Positions 1-4,568 of a DNA stretch of 5,500 nucleotides are shown one piece after another. The notes beneath the pieces are model-generated. The model was not told where the DNA came from. It was given only the letters and a program-made list of their open reading frames with translations, and did no database searches. Position numbers and translations under genes: made by a program. Location of the stretch: the NCBI GenBank assembly GCA_016650435.1, contig JAENVT010000255.1, positions 1-5,500 of the forward strand, in the 5' to 3' direction. Positions within the stretch are counted from its first letter, which is position 1; each line of letters starts with the position of its first letter. Source of the stretch: Ilumatobacteraceae bacterium. GTDB taxonomy: Bacteria > Actinomycetota > Acidimicrobiia > Acidimicrobiales > Ilumatobacteraceae.

Positions 1-855
1 CTACTCGCAATCGGGTGGATGCGGCGGTCGATCCGTGATGAGGGCTGCGTTCAATTCGGCACCGCCGAGGGAAATGACCGCATGCAGGGTGAGCCACGAC
101 AGCAGCCCGATCACTGAAGCGAACGTCCCATAGACCGGCGAGGCCTTGGCAATCGAGCGGCCCACGATCGCCACGCCGATCAGTTGCAGCCCGGCGAACA
201 GCACGCCGCCGACAATCGCACCGGGCATCACGCTGCGCCACGACGGCCACGCCGTGCGCAGCCAGCGGTAGCTCAACGCCAAGACGAGCGTGTCGATCGC
301 CGCCGTGAAGATGATCAACAGCACTTTGCTGATGATGGCCACGCCGGTCACGCTGGCCACGCTGGTGAGGATCGCCGTGACGATCTGGGCACCACCGATG
401 TAGGCAATGCCGAACAGTGCGCGCAACCGGGTGATCAGCAGGTTCGAACGCGTGTCGAGAGGGTGTTCGCCGATGTCGTCGAGCGCGCCGTGAACAGCGA
501 CAAACGCCTTCATCCCAGCCCACAAGCTGCCGATCAGACCGATGACGAGCACGACAGCATTGCCGTGCAGCTTCGATGGATTCTCGGCGATCTGTTGCCC
601 GACGAATGGAAGTTGGTTCAGCGCCGAATCGACGATGTCGCTTCGCAGCTTCGAATTGCCTTGCAGAACGAAGCCGAGAACGCTGGTGAAGACCAGGAGC
701 AGTGGAAACACCGACAGAAATGCGTAGTGAGAGATCAGGGCCGCATTGCGACCGCTGCGGTGCTTGCGAAATCCCTCTGCCGTCCGCACCGCAAGATCGG
801 CTCGCCGCGATTTGGCGCGCAGAGCCTGGACCTTGCGTGATTCGGTCCATATCAC
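1..855 (-). CDS. YihY/BrkB (UPF0761) family multi-pass inner-membrane protein
   Basis: Predicted integral membrane protein of the YihY/virulence factor BrkB family. The family was once called ribonuclease BN, a name now assigned to another protein, and its biochemical role is unsettled. From the GTG at 855 it has 284 residues, a normal family length. About six hydrophobic segments are visible, at roughly residues 38-65, 98-122, 140-165, 175-198, 210-236 and 242-272. The family-typical start of the domain (SHYAFLSVFPLLLVF, about 42-56) and the late YGTFASVIGLLSWL stretch with the following GGAELNAAL (about 242-271) are both present. The reading frame stays open back to 1005, but that would overlap ung by about 100 nt and add a low-complexity Ser/Pro/Ala leader, so I prefer GTG 855; GTG 789 is another option. 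No good Shine-Dalgarno precedes 855, but a promoter-like pair ends 6 nt upstream, compatible with a leaderless message. The stop lies at bases 1-3, so the gene is complete. Family assignment is firm; substrate and start are not. Confidence 0.87.
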   Translation of the reverse strand: MIWTESRKVQALRAKSRRADLAVRTAEGFRKHRSGRNAALISHYAFLSVFPLLLVFTSVLGFVLQGNSKLRSDIVDSALNQLPFVGQQIAENPSKLHGNAVVLVIGLIGSLWAGMKAFVAVHGALDDIGEHPLDTRSNLLITRLRALFGIAYIGGAQIVTAILTSVASVTGVAIISKVLLIIFTAAIDTLVLALSYRWLRTAWPSWRSVMPGAIVGGVLFAGLQLIGVAIVGRSIAKASPVYGTFASVIGLLSWLTLHAVISLGGAELNAALITDRPPHPPDCE

Positions 856-861
856 ACCACG

Positions 862-889
862 AATGTATGTGACGGAGACGGTTTCTAAA
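862..889 (-). promoter_or_regulatory. Candidate promoter for the YihY gene, possibly leaderless
   Basis: Read on the minus strand, TTTAGA (889-884) and TACATT (867-862) are separated by 16 nt, and each matches 4 of 6 bases of the -35 and -10 consensus. The -10-like box ends 6 nt before the GTG at 855, so transcription would begin at or next to the start codon. This agrees with the lack of a ribosome-binding site there. It was found by eye only. Confidence 0.3.
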
Positions 890-895
890 CGTTTA
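886..895. repeat. Perfect AT-rich palindrome between ung and the YihY gene
   Basis: TAAACGTTTA is its own reverse complement. It overlaps a second small inverted repeat (GTTT-CT-AAAC, 881-890). Both lie in a locally AT-rich patch of otherwise GC-rich DNA, in the 49-nt gap after ung. The site overlaps the -35 side of the candidate promoter, so it could be an operator. It is too short and too poor in G/C to be a convincing terminator. Confidence 0.3.
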
Positions 896-904
896 AGCAG
901 GGAG

Positions 905-1567
905 CTAGGGCGGGAGGCGCCAGTCGATGGGGGGTAGGCCGGATTCGATGAGCGCGGCGTTGGTGCGGCTGAACGGCTTGCTGCCGAAGAAACCGTTGTG
1001 CGCACTCAGTGGCGACGGATGCGCCGATTCGATGACCGTGTGCCGCGACAGATCGATCAGCGCCTTCTTCTTGCGGGCGTGGGCACCCCACAGGATGAAC
1101 ACCACACGGTGGGGCTTGGCGCTGACTGTGCGCAACACCTCGTCGGTGAAGATCTCCCACCCCTTCCCCTGGTGCGAAGCAGCCGCGCCGGAGCGAACCG
1201 TGAGGCTGGTGTTGAGCATCAGCACGCCTTGGCGGGCCCAGGACTCGAGGTTGCCATGGTTCGGCGTCTCGATGCCCAGATCGTTGCGCAACTCGGAGTA
1301 GATGTTGACCAGCGAGGGCGGCAACTGCACGCCGTGCTGCACCGAGAAGCACAAGCCGTGTGCCTGTTGCGGACCGTGATACGGATCCTGTCCCAAAAGC
1401 ACCACACGGGTGGATTCATACGGAGTCAGGTGCAGAGCGGCGAAGACCTGATCATGTGGAGGGAAAACAGTCTGGCGGGAACGCTCACCCGCCACGAACC
1501 GTTGCAATTCCGTCCAGTACGGCTTGTCGAATTCGGCTCGAAGTACTGGATTCCAGTCGGTCTTCAC
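905..1567 (-). CDS. ung: Uracil-DNA glycosylase, family 1
   Basis: Removes uracil from DNA by cleaving the N-glycosidic bond, starting base-excision repair of deaminated cytosine or misincorporated dUMP; cytoplasmic. All family-1 signatures are visible in the 220-residue product (E. coli Ung is 229). These are the water-activating motif GQDPYHG at residues 59-65 with catalytic Asp61 and His64, the uracil-stacking Phe74 in GLCFSV, LMLNTSLTVR at 116-125 with Asn119 for uracil recognition, and the DNA-intercalation loop HPSPLSAH at 183-190 with catalytic His183. The start is a GTG at 1567, giving the usual N-terminus ahead of the WNPVL stretch; only a weak purine patch (AGGG) precedes it. The gene begins 24 nt after the stop of the secreted acidic protein on the same strand, so it may be co-transcribed with the sigma/anti-sigma cluster. 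The YihY gene follows after 49 nt. Confidence 0.97.
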   Translation of the reverse strand: MKTDWNPVLRAEFDKPYWTELQRFVAGERSRQTVFPPHDQVFAALHLTPYESTRVVLLGQDPYHGPQQAHGLCFSVQHGVQLPPSLVNIYSELRNDLGIETPNHGNLESWARQGVLMLNTSLTVRSGAAASHQGKGWEIFTDEVLRTVSAKPHRVVFILWGAHARKKKALIDLSRHTVIESAHPSPLSAHNGFFGSKPFSRTNAALIESGLPPIDWRLPP

Positions 1568-1591
1568 CGAGCCCTATTTCAGCAGATCGAC

Positions 1592-2116
1592 TCAGTCGCC
1601 TCCGCCACCACCGTCGTGGTCGTCACCGTGGTGGCCGCTGCCGCTCTCGTCCATGTCATCGTGGCCACTGCTGACGCTGCCGGGGCCGCTGTGGGCGTCG
1701 TTGTCGTCGTTCTGGTCTTGATTGGAGTTGTCGGTGGCTGCGTCGTCGTCAGTTTCGGTTGCCTCGTCGTCGTCGGTCTCGGTTGCCTCGTCGTCAACGG
1801 ACCCGTTGGTCGCGTTCGCGTTCGCAACCTCGGCCACGACCTCGGGCGTATTTGTTTCAGCCGCGGTCATGGTGGTTGCCGCCACGGTCGTGGTCGTCGA
1901 CGTGGTCGTGGTTGTCGACGTAGCGGTCGTGGTGGCGCCGACGAGAGCTGCGGTCGCCGGCGTGGTCGTCGTGTTGTCGTCGCTTCTGATGCTCTGGGCG
2001 AGGACCTTGTGCAAGGGACTGGCACCGGTCGCCGCTGCCGCGAAGCCGGCGGCGGTTACCACCAGGGCTCCAGAGAATGCGCATGTGACGATCATTCGAC
2101 TTCGGGGGGTGAGCAT
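1592..2116 (-). CDS. Small secreted Thr/Asp-rich low-complexity protein with His/Asp/Gly tail
   Basis: I do not recognise a family. The 174-residue product has a basic N-terminus and a hydrophobic stretch at about 9-29 ending in a run of alanines, read as a Sec signal peptide with cleavage near residue 29-32. A Thr-rich segment follows (about 48-90, containing two TSTTTT units). Next comes a strongly acidic Asp/Glu/Asn segment (about 107-140) with a tandem DDEATETD repeat. A C-terminal tail rich in His, Asp and Gly (about 151-174, including GHHGDDHDGG) ends the protein. There is no second membrane segment and no sortase signal; Cys12 sits inside the signal peptide without a lipobox. The whole mature part looks disordered. 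The tail could bind divalent metal, which is inference from composition. The ATG at 2116 is supported by a strong ribosome site. The gene lies 66 nt after the anti-sigma gene and 24 nt before ung. The signal peptide and promoter-proximal ribosome site make it a real gene despite its composition. Confidence 0.75.
   Translation of the reverse strand: MLTPRSRMIVTCAFSGALVVTAAGFAAAATGASPLHKVLAQSIRSDDNTTTTPATAALVGATTTATSTTTTTSTTTTVAATTMTAAETNTPEVVAEVANANATNGSVDDEATETDDDEATETDDDAATDNSNQDQNDDNDAHSGPGSVSSGHDDMDESGSGHHGDDHDGGGGGD
1752..1799. repeat. 24-bp tandem repeat, two copies, within the secreted-protein gene
   Basis: Copies begin at 1752 and 1776. They match at 19 of the first 20 positions and diverge at the end of the second copy. 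On the minus strand they encode the repeated acidic DDEATETD octapeptide. The length is a multiple of three, so gain or loss of a unit keeps the frame. Confidence 0.7.
1886..1921. repeat. 18-bp tandem repeat, two copies, within the secreted-protein gene
   Basis: Copies at 1886-1903 and 1904-1921 match at 17 of 18 bases. On the minus strand they encode two TSTTTT units of the Thr-rich segment. The repeat is in frame with the gene. Confidence 0.65.
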
Positions 2117-2121
2117 CGTGA

Positions 2122-2128
2122 ACCTCCT
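2122..2128 (-). promoter_or_regulatory. Strong Shine-Dalgarno site fixing the start of the secreted-protein gene
   Basis: AGGAGGT on the minus strand lies 5 nt before the ATG at 2116. It is the best ribosome-binding site for an intergenic start in the window. The rest of the 66-nt gap (2117-2182) shows no terminator and no clear promoter, so read-through from the anti-sigma gene is plausible. Confidence 0.75.
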
Positions 2129-2182
2129 GATTGCCCGCTACCGCCATTGACACGTTCGTGGTGATCGAATGGTTTGGCTCGC

Positions 2183-2950
2183 TCAGCCGTTGTATCCGCC
2201 ATCGCCGTGATGGCCGCCGGATGAATCGGGAACGGTGGTGTCGTGGTTGTCGGAGTGCCCGTCGGGTTTCTCCGAGACGTCGGGCTTCATCACGCCGTCC
2301 TCGAGTTTGACGACGATCTGCGACTCGTGATTGTCGGACTTGAAGGTCACGTCAACCTGGCTGCGTGAGTGCTCGTGGTCTGCATGGAAACCTGCGGCGG
2401 GACTCTCCGTCACGACGGTGAGCCGATCGCCGTCGCGACGGACGGTGATGCTGCCGCCGATCGACTGGAACGTGTGCGCGGCCGACTGGGATCCACTGGA
2501 TGGCTGCGTCGATGAGCCCTTCGACGAGGGCCCGGCCGTCGGCTGTTCGCCCGACGCGGGGGCTTCGGTCTCCGGCACCGACGGCGAAACGGCCTCGACG
2601 CTCGGCGTGGTGTCGACAGGCAGCGTTGTGGCTTGGCTGATTTCAGGCCTGGCCGACTCAGTGGTCGACGCCACGTGTTCGATTGTCGCGATGCTGACGG
2701 TGACCTCGGTGCTGGTTTCCCCAGCCTTGCTGGGCACGACCGAGTGCCTGCCCGGGCTCTGCAACGCAGCGACACCGACAGTGCCGACCACCAGCGAGAG
2801 CGCCGCGGCCGAGGTCCAGGCCACAACTCGTCGCCGTTGGACTTGGCCGATGCGGCGTTGCCATGCCGCGAATGCGACGTTGTCGTCTGGATAAGGACCG
2901 CTGAGACGGCCCAGTTCTTGGCGCAGGTCGGGATCGTGGAACTCACTCAT
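2183..2950 (-). CDS. Single-pass anti-sigma-factor-like membrane protein with extracytoplasmic sensor domain
   Basis: Probably the membrane-bound antagonist of the ECF sigma factor encoded immediately upstream. The role is inferred from position and topology. The 255-residue protein has a cytoplasmic head (about 1-42, charged, ending in a basic QRRR patch) and one transmembrane helix at about 43-63. Outside follow a long Pro/Ser/Thr-rich linker (about 70-158) and a compact region with alternating beta-type residues (about 162-228, from SIGGSITVRRDGDRLTVV to QIVVKLEDGV). A His/Asp/Gly-rich tail (about 229-255, containing GGHHGDGG) ends it. The head has no cysteine, so it is not a zinc-type (HxxxCxxC) anti-sigma domain. 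The ATG at 2950 lies inside the end of the sigma gene (8-nt overlap), which implies translational coupling. It could instead be another kind of envelope sensor, but the sigma overlap makes anti-sigma the best reading. Confidence 0.75.
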   Translation of the reverse strand: MSEFHDPDLRQELGRLSGPYPDDNVAFAAWQRRIGQVQRRRVVAWTSAAALSLVVGTVGVAALQSPGRHSVVPSKAGETSTEVTVSIATIEHVASTTESARPEISQATTLPVDTTPSVEAVSPSVPETEAPASGEQPTAGPSSKGSSTQPSSGSQSAAHTFQSIGGSITVRRDGDRLTVVTESPAAGFHADHEHSRSQVDVTFKSDNHESQIVVKLEDGVMKPDVSEKPDGHSDNHDTTVPDSSGGHHGDGGYNG

Positions 2951-3464
2951 CCGAATGCACCTCCTCCCCGCTTGCTACCACGGCCCGGAGTCGGGCGCGG
3001 CCCTGATGTAAGTACGATTTCACTGCGCCTTCGCTGACATTGAGTGCGTCGGCTACTTCGGCAATCGACAACTCGTCGACGTAGAACAACGCCATTGCAA
3101 TGCGTTGCTGCTTCGGGAGTTGAGCGAGGATCATCGGCAGGTCCGAGTCGAAGCCGTGCTGCTCGACGGGGTCGACCTGGGGCTCGCCGGCGAGGCGCTG
3201 TAGTGCCCTGCCCTTGCGATTTTGCCTGCGGTGATCGTCGTGCAGCCGATTGATGGCAACTCTGCGGATCCAGCCAACTGGATCGTCGTAGTGCTCGATT
3301 CGACGCCAATGCAAGTGAGCTTTCACGAAGGCTTCTTGCACGGCATCGGCTGCGACTTCACGATCGCCGCAGGCCAGTGTGAGCGCACGAACCAATCGTC
3401 CATAGTGCGCGCGAAACAGAGAGTCCACGGTCGCAACGACCTTGGCCTCGTTTACATCGCTCAT
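2943..3464 (-). CDS. RNA polymerase sigma factor, ECF subfamily (sigma-70 family)
   Basis: Directs RNA polymerase to a small regulon, usually in response to an envelope or stress signal relayed by a partner anti-sigma factor. From the ATG at 3464 it has 173 residues, typical for ECF factors. Region 2 spans about residues 16-83: DSLFRAHYGRLVRALTLACG, then the core-binding AADAVQEAFVKAHLHW and the -10 recognition segment DDPVGWIRRVAINRLHDDHRR. A short linker follows. Region 4 spans about 110-161: the LPKQQRIAMALFYVDELSIAEVADAL stretch and a helix-turn-helix ending NVSEGAVKSYLHQGRARLRAV. There is no extra C-terminal domain. The frame is also open to a GTG at 3485 (180 residues); neither start has a good ribosome site, and I prefer the ATG. 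Its last codons form the ribosome site of the downstream anti-sigma gene. Autoregulation is common for such pairs but not demonstrated here. Confidence 0.95.
   Translation of the reverse strand: MSDVNEAKVVATVDSLFRAHYGRLVRALTLACGDREVAADAVQEAFVKAHLHWRRIEHYDDPVGWIRRVAINRLHDDHRRQNRKGRALQRLAGEPQVDPVEQHGFDSDLPMILAQLPKQQRIAMALFYVDELSIAEVADALNVSEGAVKSYLHQGRARLRAVVASGEEVHSDE
2959..2967 (-). promoter_or_regulatory. Shine-Dalgarno for the anti-sigma gene, inside the sigma reading frame
   Basis: GGAGGAGGT on the minus strand is 8 nt before the ATG at 2950. It also encodes part of the sigma factor's last residues (Gly-Glu-Glu-Val region). With the 8-nt gene overlap, this is a classic coupling arrangement that would hold sigma and antagonist near a fixed ratio. 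Confidence 0.8.
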
Positions 3465-3557
3465 CGTGGAAATTGCGTACGCCACAGATTTGACACGCCG
3501 TAAGTGTTATCGAGGTTTCGTTCCAACCGAAGAATTCGCCGTTCTACCTGGGGGAAT
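3465..3557. promoter_or_regulatory. Divergent intergenic region between the sigma operon and the oxygenase gene
   Basis: This 93-bp gap must hold the promoters of both divergent blocks. On the minus strand a GGAAC (3524-3520) resembles the -35 element of many ECF-dependent promoters, but the CGT-type -10 element is not found at the usual spacing. On the plus strand TTGACA (3490-3495) is a perfect -35 hexamer with no acceptable -10 box at 16-18 nt. I therefore mark the region and not a specific promoter. Confidence 0.4.
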
Positions 3558-4547
3558 ATGGCGAGCTACGATCGCCCGATGGATGACATTCTCGATGTCG
3601 ATCTGCTGGCGTTCGAACGCGGCACGGCCACTCAACGCGCCGCGGTCGTCGACGGTGTGCGCCGCAGTCTGGCGACAGGTTTCGTGTACACCCGCCACGA
3701 TCTGTCGGAAGATCTCCTCGACAGTGCCTACGGCATGCTGGCCGAGTTCTTTTCGTTGCCCCAGGAGGTCAAGCAACGATTCATTGCACCCGAAAGCCAT
3801 GGCCAGACGGGATACACCGGCCTGTTGGTGGAGACAGCGGCTGCCAGCGACGTCCCCGACTGGAAAGAAATGCTCAATTGGGGCAGGGAGCTGCCCGCAG
3901 GACATCCATTGCGCCAGCGGTATCCGCACCGATACGGAACCCAGGTGCTGCCCGAGTCGGCCATCGCTGGTTCCGCGGAGCTGCTGACTCTGTTCCACGA
4001 TCGGATCGAAGACACCCAGCGACGATTTCTGCGCGTCATCGCCGAGGCGATCGGCTGTCACGAATCACTGTTCGACGAGATGACCCACAACGGCGCCACG
4101 CTGACCAGGGCAATTCGCTACCCACCGATGACGGAGTCGCCTGGCGGAACTCATGTGTGGGCCGGAGCCCACGGCGACATCAACCTCATCACGGCATTGC
4201 CGCGGGCGACGGCGCCCGGTCTGCAGGTCAAGGTCGGCGACGACTGGGTCGATGCGGTCGCGCCGGAGGGTCAGGTCATCATCAACACTGGGATGATGCT
4301 CGAGCGTTTGACCAATGGCGTGCTGCCAACTGGCATCCATCGCGTCGTCGCCGCGCCGGGTTACACCGGCGAGCGGTACAGCGTCGTGCAGTTCTGCCAC
4401 CCGACACCGTGGACCCTGTTGACGCCGTTGGCCAGTTGCATCACACCCGAACATCCGCAACGGGTTTCGGCGATGGTCAGCGCCGACTCGCTCGACATGG
4501 TGTTGTACGAGATCAACCTCATCGAGACGGCTCGAAGAGTCGGTTAG
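3558..4547 (+). CDS. 2-oxoglutarate/Fe(II)-dependent oxygenase, isopenicillin N synthase-like family
   Basis: Predicted cytoplasmic non-heme iron oxygenase of the double-stranded beta-helix (cupin-like) fold; the substrate is unknown. From ATG 3558 it has 329 residues, normal for the family. An N-terminal DIOX_N-like region holds the family pattern GFVYTRHDL (about 41-49) and the helix FFSLPQEVKQRF (about 64-75). The catalytic half shows RAIRYPP (about 184-190), the iron ligands His205 and Asp207 in GAHGDIN, distal His261 in GIHRVV, and the 2-oxoglutarate-binding pair Arg273/Ser275 in GERYSVVQF. All catalytic residues are therefore intact. The frame is open to a GTG at 3504, which would add 18 Arg-rich residues. 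The ATG at 3558 has a close purine-rich GGGGGAAT upstream, and ATG 3579 is a less likely alternative. True isopenicillin N synthase activity is unlikely, since no ACV synthetase or other beta-lactam gene is nearby. The Arg/Ser pair favours use of 2-oxoglutarate, which authentic isopenicillin N synthase does not use. The ROK-family gene follows after 21 nt, suggesting an operon. Confidence 0.92.
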   Translation: MASYDRPMDDILDVDLLAFERGTATQRAAVVDGVRRSLATGFVYTRHDLSEDLLDSAYGMLAEFFSLPQEVKQRFIAPESHGQTGYTGLLVETAAASDVPDWKEMLNWGRELPAGHPLRQRYPHRYGTQVLPESAIAGSAELLTLFHDRIEDTQRRFLRVIAEAIGCHESLFDEMTHNGATLTRAIRYPPMTESPGGTHVWAGAHGDINLITALPRATAPGLQVKVGDDWVDAVAPEGQVIINTGMMLERLTNGVLPTGIHRVVAAPGYTGERYSVVQFCHPTPWTLLTPLASCITPEHPQRVSAMVSADSLDMVLYEINLIETARRVG

Positions 4548-4559
4548 GCCGCGCCGGTC

Positions 4560-4564
4560 GAGGG
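4560..4564 (+). promoter_or_regulatory. Ribosome-binding site deciding the ROK gene start
   Basis: GAGGG lies 4 nt before the GTG at 4569 and 16 nt before the ATG at 4581. The spacing favours the GTG although it is slightly short. The two starts differ by only four residues, ahead of the first conserved motif. Confidence 0.4.
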
Positions 4565-4568
4565 TACC

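Noticed and set aside
184..840. Plus-strand open frame opposite the YihY gene
   Set aside because: His/Asp/Arg-rich antisense shadow typical of GC-rich DNA, while the minus strand encodes a recognisable membrane protein.
856..1005. N-terminal extension of the YihY protein into ung
   Set aside because: It would overlap ung by about 100 nt and add a Ser/Pro/Ala leader with no family similarity. A GTG at 855 gives the expected length.
1741..1960. CRISPR-like or minisatellite array
   Set aside because: The periodicities are 18 and 24 bp with no spacers, are multiples of three, and are explained by repeated Thr and Asp/Glu codons in a coding frame.
2080..2085. Lipobox cysteine in the secreted protein (Cys12)
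   Set aside because: Cys12 is early inside the hydrophobic segment, preceded by Ile-Val-Thr and not by a proper [LVI][AST][GA] lipobox. A Sec signal cleaved later is more likely.
2151..2160. CACG-TT-CGTG inverted repeat in the anti-sigma/secreted-protein gap
   Set aside because: Only 4-bp arms with a 2-nt centre and no T-tract; too short to support a terminator or operator call.
998..2164. Long plus-strand open frame antisense to ung and the secreted-protein gene
   Set aside because: It is opposite a clear ung with all catalytic motifs. Its Val- and Gly/Arg-rich stretches are just the complement of Thr/Asp codons. No ribosome site or family resemblance.
3490..3495. Perfect TTGACA -35 hexamer on the plus strand as a defined oxygenase promoter
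   Set aside because: No acceptable -10 hexamer at 16-18 nt. A single hexamer can occur by chance.
3558..4547. Beta-lactam biosynthesis (true isopenicillin N synthase)
   Set aside because: Only family-level motifs are shared, no peptide synthetase or other beta-lactam gene is in the window, and the Arg/Ser pair points to 2-oxoglutarate use.
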